A stretch of 64,000 nucleotides of DNA from contig NZ_CP080269.1 in NCBI RefSeq assembly GCF_019431355.1, positions 2,480,001-2,544,000 on the forward strand, written 5' to 3'. The notes under the pieces were generated by a model, which was not told the DNA's origin, made no database searches, and saw nothing but the letters and a program-made list of their open reading frames with translations. The translations under genes and the position numbers were made by a program. The stretch's first letter is position 1. Every line of letters begins with the position of its first letter. Shown in pieces: positions 24,194-32,233 of this stretch. This stretch comes from Paenibacillus sp. R14(2021) (GTDB taxonomy: Bacteria; Bacillota; Bacilli; Paenibacillales; Paenibacillaceae).

Positions 24194-25516
24194 TCACTGC
24201 ACCGGGCGCGCTCCGTTCCCTAGCGTAACCAGCTTCGCGCCGGGCCGCAGCGCGGTGATGGCATTGCGCGTGTCGTAGACAAAGGAAGCGTGATCGGCGA
24301 TCAGCCGGATCGGCAGGGAGCTGTGATGCGTAAGGATCACCAGGCAATCCGCGACCTCCAGCGATTCCGCCGTAAGCTCGGCACGCTCCAGTTCGCTCCC
24401 GTCCGTCAGCCGGATTTTCGCAAGATACGGATCGGAATAGCCGACATCGGCGCCTTGCTCCCTGAGCGCTTCGATAATCGCGATCGCGGTTGACTCCCGG
24501 ACGTCGGCGATATTCTGCTTATACGTCACGCCGTACACGACAATTCGTGCGTCTCGGAGGGATTTCCCTTCGGGCAGATGCTTCCGAATCTCTTCCACCA
24601 AATAAGCAGGCATGCCATCATTAATGTGCTGGGCGATCTCGATGAAGCGGCTCGTTTGGCCCGACTGGGCAGCTTTCCACTGGAGGTAGAACGGATCCAC
24701 AGGAATGCAGTGCCCGCCTACGCCGGGACCGGGGTAGAAGGCGCTGAAGCCGTAGGGCTTGCTCGCGGCAGCGGCAATGATTTCCCATGCGTTTAAGCCA
24801 AGATGATCGCAAAGCATCGCCATTTCATTGATGAACGAGATGTTAATGAAGCGATACGTATTCTCGAGCAGCTTCATTGTCTCTGCGGCTGCCGTCGAAG
24901 ACACCGGGATCACGGTCTCGAACACGCTCCGATAGATCGACTGAACCCGCTCCAAGCAGGCTTCCGTTACGCCGCTGACGATTTTCGCGATCTGATGGAA
25001 GCTAATGCTTCGGTTGCCGGGATCAATGCGCTCAGGGGAATACGCCAGATAGAAATCGCGGCCGGCCTTCCTGTCTTCCCCCTCCAGCAGCGGCTGCACC
25101 TGTTCCGTGGTCGTCCCCGGGTAGGTCGAACTCTCGACAATCACAAGCTGACCGGGCTGCAAATGAGCGGATAGGCGACGGCAGGCGTCGAGCAGAAAGC
25201 CCAAATCCGGCGTATGGTCCGGCGCGAGCGGCGTCGGCACGCAAATAATGATCGTCCCCGCCTTGGCTGCATCGGCATAATGTCCGGTGATCATCAGTAT
25301 TCCTTCCGCCAAGCAGCTGCCGAGCTCCTGATCGGAAACGTCCTGAACATGACTTCTCCCGGCACGAAGCGATTCAAGCTTGCGCGGGTCAGTATCGATG
25401 CCGACAACGCGGTACCCCTTCGCAATGAAATTCATGGCAAGCGGCAATCCAACGTAACCAAGACCAATGATGCCAACTGTCCGCGCCTTCTCCGTATCCT
25501 GGCTAAACGCTACCAT
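24194..25516 (-). CDS. UDP-N-acetyl-hexosamine 6-dehydrogenase (WecC/TviB-like)
   Basis: A 440-residue nucleotide sugar dehydrogenase of the group that oxidises UDP-N-acetylmannosamine or UDP-N-acetylglucosamine to the uronic acid. Seen are TVGIIGLGYVGLPLAMNF, IIICVPTPLAPDHTPDL, VIVESSTYPGTTTEQV, LAYSPERIDPGN, KLLENTYRFINISFINE and the catalytic Cys C270 in PGVGGHCIPVDPFYL. The VPTPL and PGVGGHCIP forms distinguish this group from the UDP-glucose enzyme at 19897-21192. Start at 25516 has GGAAGGAG 8 bases ahead. TAAGATATG at 25552-25560 reads CATATCTTA on the coding strand, a sigma-K -10 match, but no -35 is evident. Which epimer is the substrate cannot be decided. Confidence 0.87.
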   Translation of the reverse strand: MVAFSQDTEKARTVGIIGLGYVGLPLAMNFIAKGYRVVGIDTDPRKLESLRAGRSHVQDVSDQELGSCLAEGILMITGHYADAAKAGTIIICVPTPLAPDHTPDLGFLLDACRRLSAHLQPGQLVIVESSTYPGTTTEQVQPLLEGEDRKAGRDFYLAYSPERIDPGNRSISFHQIAKIVSGVTEACLERVQSIYRSVFETVIPVSSTAAAETMKLLENTYRFINISFINEMAMLCDHLGLNAWEIIAAAASKPYGFSAFYPGPGVGGHCIPVDPFYLQWKAAQSGQTSRFIEIAQHINDGMPAYLVEEIRKHLPEGKSLRDARIVVYGVTYKQNIADVRESTAIAIIEALREQGADVGYSDPYLAKIRLTDGSELERAELTAESLEVADCLVILTHHSSLPIRLIADHASFVYDTRNAITALRPGAKLVTLGNGARPVQ

Positions 25517-25632
25517 TTTGTTGTCTCCTTCCAAAGCACAGCTCACTTCTATAAGATATGAATCTTGCTTCCAGCCGGCACAGGCTTATAGCCTGGATCA
25601 CATTTACTATTTTCATGAGGAGGGCGATACTT

Positions 25633-26451
25633 ATGATACTCAATTCGGGCACAGGCGTTTCCATCATTACCGCAACGATCCGTAAGAATCGTATGTTCGA
25701 TATTTTCCAAAACTATCAGCGCCAGCAGTGGGCGGCCAAAGAACTAATCGTGATCGTGAACGACAACAGCATCGATCTGGCTCCCTATCAAGCGCTCGCG
25801 GCGCAGTATGATCATGTTCGCATCTTCCGCGTGGATGAAAGCAAGAATCTCGGTGCTTGCCTCAATTACGGTGTTGCCCGCGCGCGCTATGGCTGCATTG
25901 CTAAATTCGATGACGACGACTATTACTCGCCCTGCTACCTTGATGAAGCCATGCTCCTCTTCACCAAGACGAACGCGGACATCATCGGCAAACGCTCCTG
26001 CTACTTCTTCTTCCCGCACCGCTCGGTCCTGCTGCTGCGCAAGACGACCGTAAAACCCTATGGACGCTGCAACCGCATTGCCGGCGCAACCATTATGTTC
26101 CGCAAGCGCGTCTTCAAGAAGGTCGCCTTCAACACGAAGCTTCCGTTCGGAACCGATGCTCGGTTCGTTCAAACCAGCATGCGCAAAGGGTTCAAGGTCT
26201 ACACAAGCTCCTCCTATAACTTCGCCGCTTACCGCCGCGCGAACCGAAAGTCGCATACGTGGAAAGTATCCGAGCAGCAGCTGCTCGCGTCGAAAGGCGC
26301 CACGATCATTTTCACGCCGGATTTCAAAACGCATGTGGACCGGACCTTGGAGCAGCTGCCTCTCCCTGCCCGCCTAAAGACTGCACCAGCGAAAGCAGTG
26401 AGTAACATTTACCCCGGACACAGCAAGACCGTTTTCCCTCCATCCCGCTGA
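25633..26451 (+). CDS. GT2-like glycosyltransferase
   Basis: A 272-residue GT-A fold enzyme, paralogue of the 23432-24121 product. The fold signature is VSIITATIRKNRMFDIFQNY, then KELIVIVNDNSID, LGACLNYGVARARYG and the metal site IAKFDDDDYYSPCYL; GATIMFRKRVFKKVAFN and TDARFVQTSMRKGFKV follow. The start MILNSGTGVS at 25633 has AGGAGG 10 bases ahead, whereas the longer frame lacks a site. It is divergent from the dehydrogenase gene and converges on the ATP-grasp gene with only three bases between stops. The tail is basic and Pro-rich. Donor and acceptor are unknown. Confidence 0.82.
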   Translation: MILNSGTGVSIITATIRKNRMFDIFQNYQRQQWAAKELIVIVNDNSIDLAPYQALAAQYDHVRIFRVDESKNLGACLNYGVARARYGCIAKFDDDDYYSPCYLDEAMLLFTKTNADIIGKRSCYFFFPHRSVLLLRKTTVKPYGRCNRIAGATIMFRKRVFKKVAFNTKLPFGTDARFVQTSMRKGFKVYTSSSYNFAAYRRANRKSHTWKVSEQQLLASKGATIIFTPDFKTHVDRTLEQLPLPARLKTAPAKAVSNIYPGHSKTVFPPSR

Positions 26452-26454
26452 CTG

Positions 26455-27189
26455 CTATTTACCGGGATAGGCTTTGGCATACCGCATGATCCGCCGGAAC
26501 ACCTTGGGATCTTTATGCTTCCTGAAGATATAAGGGTCTGGTCTCGTATTAACTTCGAGTATCCAAGGATGCATCGTTTTGTCCATCGCAATATCAAGGC
26601 CGATCTCATAGACGCCGGGGAAAGCGGTCTGCATCGCTTTGCCTGCCTGCGCACCGAGCTTCGACAGGGCAAGCAGCTTCGCTGCGACTTGATCTGTATT
26701 GGAGCGGAGCAGGACATCCGCCGACACGATTTTGCCGCCGCTGTGGTAGTTCGTGACGATCTTGTTCTTGGCTGCGACTCTTCCGATAATGCCTGTCGTT
26801 TCCCAGGATCTGCCCGGCGCGAATTGAACCATGACCCGGATGTCGAACCGCCTGCCTTCGTATTCGAGCAGATGAATCCCCTTCTGCACAAGATACCTTC
26901 TGCCTCTTGTTTGACGAAGAATGGATTGATAGAGCGAGGCGAACTGATCGAACCTACGAATCTTTTTCCCGACTTGATAGTTGTAGCCTTCGCCCGAACG
27001 CTCGACCCGTATGACACCGTTGCCGTATGTTCCGCGATCGGGCTTGACGTAGACCATGCCATGTCGCTGCAATAGTTGAGAGAGCGATGCCCCTGTCATC
27101 TTCAAGGTTTCTGGCACATACTGGGCCAAGAGAGCGTTTCGCTCGATTGCGGCTGTTTTTCTCCATTTACTCCCTACATAACGCGACAT
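26455..27189 (-). CDS. YheC/YheD-type ATP-grasp protein (spore coat-associated family)
   Basis: A 244-residue ATP-grasp enzyme of the YheC/YheD group, several members of which are linked to the Bacillus endospore coat. Visible are VYVKPDRGTYGNGVIRVE (nucleotide-binding Lys and Gly-rich loop), YLVQKGIHLLEYEGRRFDIR, the IGLDIAMDKTMHPWILEVNT segment carrying metal-binding acids, and TRPDPYIFRK. The protein is shorter than YheC and YheD, which have an extra N-terminal domain. ATP-grasp ligases join a carboxylate to an amine or thiol through an acyl phosphate. The neighbouring dehydrogenases make uronic acids, so amidation of a polysaccharide carboxylate is a plausible but untested role. It follows the GT4 gene by 12 bases, one operon; AAGGGGG precedes the ATG. 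Confidence 0.8.
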   Translation of the reverse strand: MSRYVGSKWRKTAAIERNALLAQYVPETLKMTGASLSQLLQRHGMVYVKPDRGTYGNGVIRVERSGEGYNYQVGKKIRRFDQFASLYQSILRQTRGRRYLVQKGIHLLEYEGRRFDIRVMVQFAPGRSWETTGIIGRVAAKNKIVTNYHSGGKIVSADVLLRSNTDQVAAKLLALSKLGAQAGKAMQTAFPGVYEIGLDIAMDKTMHPWILEVNTRPDPYIFRKHKDPKVFRRIMRYAKAYPGK

Positions 27190-27201
27190 AGGAACCCCCT
27201 T

Positions 27202-28293
27202 CTACTTCAGTTCTCCTTGATAGATCTCCATGAGCCTCGCGGCGGTCAGTTTCCAGCTGAACCGATTCCTTGCATCTTCCCTGGCTTGGGCGGATAACCG
27301 GCTGCAGAGCTCCGGATCCTTCGCCAGCTTGACGATTTGGGAAGCAAAGGCGGCCGGCTTGCCGTAGGTGTCGACGAGCAGCCCGTTGCGTCCATGATGG
27401 ACGATCTCCGGTATGCCGCCGATTCTCGAAGCAATGACGGGCAGTCCGCTGGCCATTGCTTCCACGTTGACGAGTCCGAATGCTTCATGCTTCTGCGACG
27501 GACAAACGAAGCAATCGCCAGAGCGATAAAACTTAGGCATCTGCGTGCGGGATAGATTGCCCTTGAAAGAAACGGGGACCTTAAGCATGCGCGCGGTCCT
27601 CTCTAAATAGGCTTTGTAGGCCGGCTTGGTTGAACCTCCGGCGATGGACAGCTGAAGCGAGGGTACGGATTTGCGCGCAAGCTTGAACGCCTTTAACAGG
27701 GTAGGGACCCCTTTTCTCGGGATGAGTCTACCCGCGAACAGCAGATGCAGCGAGCCGGAGGAGGTTCGTTTGGCCGGACTGAATTTCGTCGTATCGACGC
27801 CCAAATGAACGAATTTGATTTTGCCGCTATGCGCCGGAAAACGCCGAATCAACGAATTTTGCAGCGACATGCTGTTGCCGACGATGACATCCGCCCCCAT
27901 CATGTCGCTATTCGCTTTGCGCGTCGTTGTCATCGGACTTGAGACAAAGGTCATTGAATGCATAAACAGGGAGATCGGCGTACCCGGGAATGCACGTCTA
28001 ACCGCGTTGACGAAGCTCGGTCTGTTGTCGATCTGGATCATATCGTAGCTGTTCCCTCTCACCTTCTGCAGCACATTCTTCAAATAAGCCTGCTTTGAGC
28101 CGCCGGACACTCGCTGGATGACGACGTTGTTCATGACGGATTCGCGAGGCAAATTCTTTCGGAGCAGGCTTACAACCGTAACCTGATGCTCGCTTGAAAT
28201 TCGCTTTGTGATTTGATAGATGCAGCTCTCCACAGAACCGCTTCTCGGCGGCGGTACGGGAATTTGCTCAGGTGCAATAATCAGCAGTCTCAT
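27202..28293 (-). CDS. GT4-family glycosyltransferase, CotSA-like
   Basis: A 363-residue GT-B enzyme. It begins MRLLIIAPEQIPVPPPRSGS, has YDMIQIDNRPSFV, the donor-site segment LLFAGRLIPRKGVPTLL and the E-x7-E motif EAFGLVNVEAMASGLPVIAS followed by GGIPEIVHHGRNGLLV. The opening and order of motifs resemble CotSA and YtcC of Bacillus spore coats. The start at 28293 has GGGAG 7 bases ahead; the longest frame begins 48 codons upstream in a non-coding segment. It is the first gene of a two-gene operon with the ATP-grasp gene, and an imperfect sigma-K-like promoter precedes it. Link to the spore is supported by context, not proven. Confidence 0.82.
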   Translation of the reverse strand: MRLLIIAPEQIPVPPPRSGSVESCIYQITKRISSEHQVTVVSLLRKNLPRESVMNNVVIQRVSGGSKQAYLKNVLQKVRGNSYDMIQIDNRPSFVNAVRRAFPGTPISLFMHSMTFVSSPMTTTRKANSDMMGADVIVGNSMSLQNSLIRRFPAHSGKIKFVHLGVDTTKFSPAKRTSSGSLHLLFAGRLIPRKGVPTLLKAFKLARKSVPSLQLSIAGGSTKPAYKAYLERTARMLKVPVSFKGNLSRTQMPKFYRSGDCFVCPSQKHEAFGLVNVEAMASGLPVIASRIGGIPEIVHHGRNGLLVDTYGKPAAFASQIVKLAKDPELCSRLSAQAREDARNRFSWKLTAARLMEIYQGELK

Positions 28294-28329
28294 TCCATGC
28301 TCCCTTCGATCCCTCCAAAACTTGTCATA

Positions 28330-28357
28330 TACTCTATTCAACGATCTAGCGCGTGTT
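28330..28357 (-). promoter_or_regulatory. Tentative sigma-K-like promoter before the CotSA-like gene
   Basis: On the minus strand AACA, a 15-base spacer and AATAGAGTA match the sigma-K consensus (mACm, about 16, CATAnnnTA) except at the first base of the -10. Such short motifs occur by chance; the genomic context raises the odds. Confidence 0.3.
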
Positions 28358-28383
28358 GCTAGGCTGCTATCAATAGAAGACAT

Positions 28384-28423
28384 AAAAACAGATGGCCCCC
28401 GACAAGTCGGAGGCCATCTGTTT
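28384..28423 (-). terminator. Intrinsic terminator of the sensor kinase gene
   Basis: AACAGATGGCC..CCGAC / GTCGG..GGCCATCTGTT with one mismatch, a 2-base loop and TTTTT on the minus strand, 35 bases after the kinase stop codon. Confidence 0.88.
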
Positions 28424-28458
28424 ACGCGAAGTGCCAATCTGGCAGCACTTGCTTTCGA

Positions 28459-30210
28459 TTAAAAAGGAATTTTAATAATGAATGCGATTTTATCCGCGGT
28501 ATGAATGTCCAGGGAGATAAAGCCCTTGTATTTATCGACAATCGATTTGACGATATGCAGCCCGAGACCGGAATGGCTGTTATTCTTCGACGAATAGCCG
28601 GCTTTAAACAACGGCTTGCCCTTCAATTCTTCGATACGGAAGCACGTATTGCTGATTGAGAATTGGAAGTAACCCGCTTTATGGCTTGCTGCGATATGAA
28701 CGCGGCGATCGCCTTCCTCATGCGTCATCACTTCGTCAAAGGCATTATCGATCAAATTGCCGAGCAGCCTCGTCATGTCCAGCGACTTAATGCCGAGCTC
28801 CAGCCGGTTGATCTCGCTGAATTCGCAGGTGAAATCCACCTTCAATACTTCCGCCTGCAGCATTTTGGACCGGATCAGCGCCGCGATGGCCGGATCGCCG
28901 ATGTTGATAATATCGTTCATCTGACGAATTTCGCCGGTGAGTTCCGAGGCATATGCTTTCAGCTCCTCCGTCTTGCCGAGCTCCGCGAGGGAATGGATCG
29001 TCTGCACATGGTTCATGAAATCATGCCGCTGCGCCCGAATCGATTGGAAGAGTCCATTGATTTCATCCAGGTACGTTTCCTGCGCCTTGCGTACAAGCTT
29101 ATCTTGCGATTTGCGATAGGAAGTAACGACCCAATAGAGAAAGATCAGACTAAGCACGGTTACCCCGGTCATAATGAAGGCAATGTTCCTAAACTGCATA
29201 TCCAGCGCTTGCTGCACCGTACTGTAATCGGCGACCACAGACAATACATAGCGCTGAATCGGCTGGCCTTCCCCATCAAGCATGCTCTTGGCTGTATCGC
29301 TTACATCGACGGGCAGAAACAGCTTGATGACGTGCTTGCCGTTAATAACGGCGTCCTGGTACACCTTCTCGTTCGTACTCACGGCCAGCTTCACATTCTT
29401 CCCGTCGTGCGCGTGCTTGAATGTATAGCTGCCGTACGAAATCGGGCTTTGCGTCATATGACTCAGCTGCTCGCCGTTCTCCGTAATGGTCAGATGCTCA
29501 CCGTCCTCGAAGGTCGCCGGATTGATGATCGTAATTTCTTGAAGTGACTGATTCTCGGCTAACGTCTCGTTAATCAATCTTGTTACGCCCGTACTCTGAT
29601 CGTAATCCAGCTGCCTGCTGGCATAGCTTATGTATGGATCGATTAAATAATTGGTAGAACCGTCGTAATAATAGCCCCACTTGTGAATCTTATCCGTGGT
29701 CGTCGAGGAGAATTCGAAAGGGCCTGTCCAGAAATTGGTCAAGCTCTGTCCCCAATTGACCGTGACCTGTTTATCGTCGAACAATTGATTAAAGGCGGTG
29801 TACCATGGATTCCAGCTGTTCGTCCGGTAGCCGGACCGTTCCTTGGGATCCGACGATTTATACAGCACAATGCTGTCCGTCGTCCGCTTCAGCAGCGTAA
29901 TATCCACAAGCTCAAGCTTCTTGGCCAGTTCTTCAAGCTGGCTGTTCGTTACCTTCTCGACATCCGGATTTAATGCGTATTGCGAGGCGATGGAAGCGGC
30001 GCGCAGTTCCCGCCCGATCTCTTCTTGGTATTTCTCCGATCCGCGGCGCGAGACTTCGATCGAGACGCCGATTTGCTTCGCCGCGGTTTCAAGCTCATGC
30101 TGAAGACTGACTTCGAGCGAATGTTTGGTCGTCACATAATAAATCGTGTTGTTCACGCCTAAAAGCAAAGCAATTAAAATAATAACCAACAGCCAAACTT
30201 TACGACGCAT
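28459..30210 (-). CDS. Membrane sensor kinase with SpoOB-type histidine box, no partner regulator
   Basis: A 583-residue sensor kinase. A first membrane helix (about 4-22), a long extracytoplasmic region of about 310 residues that looks like a double Cache sensor (TNSWNPWYTAFNQLF, then KWGYYYDGSTNYLIDPY), and a second helix (about 345-365) precede the kinase core. The phospho-acceptor box QRHDFMNHVQTIHSLAE is of the SpoOB/CitA type; the ATPase part shows LLGNLIDNAFDEV (N box) and SGLGLHIVKSIVDKYKG. Such kinases normally pair with CitT-type regulators for small ligands, but none lies next to it. Start at 30210 has GGAG 12 bases ahead; a TTG 13 codons upstream lacks a site. Confidence 0.8.
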   Translation of the reverse strand: MRRKVWLLVIILIALLLGVNNTIYYVTTKHSLEVSLQHELETAAKQIGVSIEVSRRGSEKYQEEIGRELRAASIASQYALNPDVEKVTNSQLEELAKKLELVDITLLKRTTDSIVLYKSSDPKERSGYRTNSWNPWYTAFNQLFDDKQVTVNWGQSLTNFWTGPFEFSSTTTDKIHKWGYYYDGSTNYLIDPYISYASRQLDYDQSTGVTRLINETLAENQSLQEITIINPATFEDGEHLTITENGEQLSHMTQSPISYGSYTFKHAHDGKNVKLAVSTNEKVYQDAVINGKHVIKLFLPVDVSDTAKSMLDGEGQPIQRYVLSVVADYSTVQQALDMQFRNIAFIMTGVTVLSLIFLYWVVTSYRKSQDKLVRKAQETYLDEINGLFQSIRAQRHDFMNHVQTIHSLAELGKTEELKAYASELTGEIRQMNDIINIGDPAIAALIRSKMLQAEVLKVDFTCEFSEINRLELGIKSLDMTRLLGNLIDNAFDEVMTHEEGDRRVHIAASHKAGYFQFSISNTCFRIEELKGKPLFKAGYSSKNNSHSGLGLHIVKSIVDKYKGFISLDIHTADKIAFIIKIPF

Positions 30211-30359
30211 TTCCCTGGACGCTCCGATCAAATTCCGAATTTTACACAAGCTTCGCAGATAAAGTCAACCTGCAAAGCTCCTATAATTATGAACGATTTT
30301 TGATAGAGTGACAATGAGAGAATTGAACAATACTGGCAAGAATCATATAAAGAAAGCGA

Positions 30360-30390
30360 AAAAATTCGCCCTCCAGCGGTGAGCGAATTC
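30360..30390 (-). terminator. Intrinsic terminator of the TPR protein gene
   Basis: AATTCGC / GCGAATT stem with a 13-base loop and a TTTTTT run on the minus strand, just after the stop at 30399. Confidence 0.7.
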
Positions 30391-30398
30391 GAAGATGG

Positions 30399-31073
30399 CT
30401 ATGATTTCATCCTTCTCAGCAAGGCAAGGATTGCCCATTTGCGTTCCTGCCGCCGTTTGTAACGAGGCAGCGCGCGATAAATCTCCTTACATTCCGCAAG
30501 CGAGCGCCGCGCTTCTTCCTTCTGGCCCAGCAGCTCGTATAAACCTGCAAGTTTGTAATAGGCTTCAATGGAAGAGGAATGGATGGCGCGGAACGCTTGG
30601 AGATGACCTACCGCCTTTTGCGGATCCTTCTTGGCATATATAGCCGCGAGCCGCAGGTAAGGCGTGCCGTATTTGACTCGCGGATTAATGGACAAGGCGT
30701 TGCCGATTGCAGCTTCCGCCGCCTCCATCTCGCCTAGATGCATTAGAGAGGTGCCGAGATCGTCCCAGAACTCGGCCGAATTTTCCAGTGCATCCTGCAG
30801 CGGCATCAGCCATCCCTTCGCTTCCTTATCGTGTTTGCGCTCGATGAGCAGTCTGGCCAATTCATGCTTGGCCGGAATATCGTTCGGATTCATCCGAATT
30901 TGCTGGCGCAGCCGTCCGATTGTCCGCAGACGCCGGATCGGCCGCACGATACTCGGCGTTAATCCAATGAACCTGCGTTCCAGCGCATAGAAAATAACGA
31001 TCAGTACGATTACGGCCAGAATCGGGCTTCCTGTGAGCCACCATAACAATCCGAATAATAAGACTTTAATCAT
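30399..31073 (-). CDS. Membrane-anchored TPR protein
   Basis: A 224-residue protein. An N-terminal hydrophobic stretch of about 30 residues (LLFGLLWWLTGSPILAVIVL onward) anchors it, and the cytoplasmic part holds tetratricopeptide-like repeats: NDIPAKHELARLLIERKHD, AEFWDDLGTSLMHLGEMEAAE with INPRVKYGTPYLRLAAIYA, and SIEAYYKLAGLYELLGQKE. TPR arrays bind other proteins. The start MIKVLLFG was chosen because AGGAGGT stands 5 bases ahead. No partner is evident; the glutaminase gene is divergent. Confidence 0.72.
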   Translation of the reverse strand: MIKVLLFGLLWWLTGSPILAVIVLIVIFYALERRFIGLTPSIVRPIRRLRTIGRLRQQIRMNPNDIPAKHELARLLIERKHDKEAKGWLMPLQDALENSAEFWDDLGTSLMHLGEMEAAEAAIGNALSINPRVKYGTPYLRLAAIYAKKDPQKAVGHLQAFRAIHSSSIEAYYKLAGLYELLGQKEEARRSLAECKEIYRALPRYKRRQERKWAILALLRRMKS

Positions 31074-31215
31074 GTTACCTCCTGCAGATCGTTGCATATT
31101 GGAAAACCTTCCATTATTGTACACGAACTCTTATTAGGCGCAAAGCGATAATTGCAAGAGAGTTGCGCATGCGGCCCGGAGAAACGTACACTGTAGACAG
31201 CAGAAGGAAATGGAA

Positions 31216-32169
31216 ATGGAAGGATGGAAGATCAGCATGGATGAAATACGAAATATACTGCCCGCATGGGTGGAAGCAAGCCGGCTGCACGCCGGCGAAG
31301 GACGCGTCGCCTCCTACATCCCGGAGCTTGCCAAGGCGCCCCAGCAGGCACTCGGCATTGCGGTCATGGGACCAGACGGAAGCCTCCTAGCCGAAGGGGA
31401 CAGCAGTCTGTCCTTCACGATGCAAAGCATATCCAAAGTGTTTACGCTCATGCTCGCGCTGATGGACAACGGGGAGGAAGGCGTATTCGCCAAGGTCGGG
31501 ATGGAGCCGACCGGCGACGATTTCAATTCCATGCTCAAGCTGGAGCTCGTGGAACCGGGCAAGCCGTTCAATCCGCTGATTAATGCGGGGGCTATTGCGG
31601 TCACCTCATTGATCAGCGGCGATACGCCGGCAGCCAAGATGGCACGCATCCTCGCTTTCTTCAATCATGCGGCAGGCGGCGCCGATCTGGCCGTTAATGC
31701 CGATGTCTACCGGTCCGAATCGGCAACGGCGCATCGCAACCGGTCGCTCGCTTATTTCCTGAAGGATAATGAAGTGCTGGGCGAAGAAATCGACGTCGAG
31801 GATGTGCTTAGCGTCTACTTCCAGCACTGCGCCGTGGAGATTACCTGCGTCCAGCTTGCCCGCATGGCGCTTGTTTTGGCCTTTAACGGGACTGACCCGA
31901 TCAGCGGCCGGCAGTTGATTCCGCGCAGATACGTGCAGATCGCGAAATCGTTCATGCTGATGTGCGGCATGTACAATGCTTCCGGCGAATTCGCCGTCAA
32001 GGTCGGCATTCCTGCCAAAAGCGGCGTGTCCGGCGGTATTCTCGCCCTCGTTCCCGGCCGGTACGGCATCGGCATTATCGGTCCGTCGCTGGGCAGCAAG
32101 GGTAACAGCACCTCCGGCGTTCATCTGCTGGAGACGATGTCAAGCTCCTTGAATTGGTCCATCTTCTAA
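31216..32169 (+). CDS. glsA: Glutaminase
   Basis: A 317-residue serine-dependent glutaminase of the beta-lactamase-like fold, hydrolysing glutamine to glutamate and ammonia. The catalytic SISK motif (QSISKVFTL), PFNPLINAGAIAV, the tyrosine and asparagine in DVYRSES and RNRSLAYFL, and CGMYNASGEFAVKVGIPAKSG-like C-terminal active-site residues (NASGEFA, AKSGVSGG) are present. VASYIPELAKAP near the start is also conserved. Three ATG codons are possible (31210, 31216, 31237); 31216 is chosen because AGAAGGA lies exactly 7 bases before it, but 31237 aligns best with short family members. A single-gene unit with its own terminator. Confidence 0.9.
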   Translation: MEGWKISMDEIRNILPAWVEASRLHAGEGRVASYIPELAKAPQQALGIAVMGPDGSLLAEGDSSLSFTMQSISKVFTLMLALMDNGEEGVFAKVGMEPTGDDFNSMLKLELVEPGKPFNPLINAGAIAVTSLISGDTPAAKMARILAFFNHAAGGADLAVNADVYRSESATAHRNRSLAYFLKDNEVLGEEIDVEDVLSVYFQHCAVEITCVQLARMALVLAFNGTDPISGRQLIPRRYVQIAKSFMLMCGMYNASGEFAVKVGIPAKSGVSGGILALVPGRYGIGIIGPSLGSKGNSTSGVHLLETMSSSLNWSIF

Positions 32170-32172
32170 ACA

Positions 32173-32215
32173 ACAAAACGCTCGCCCAGGTTAATGAACC
32201 GGGCGAGCGTTTTGT
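32173..32215. terminator. Bidirectional intrinsic terminator between glsA and the exporter gene
   Basis: ACAAAACGCTCGCCC / GGGCGAGCGTTTTGT with inner GGTT/AACC and a 4-base loop; T-runs on both strands. It serves both converging genes. Confidence 0.9.
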
Positions 32216-32233
32216 TTGTATTCATGCGTGCGA

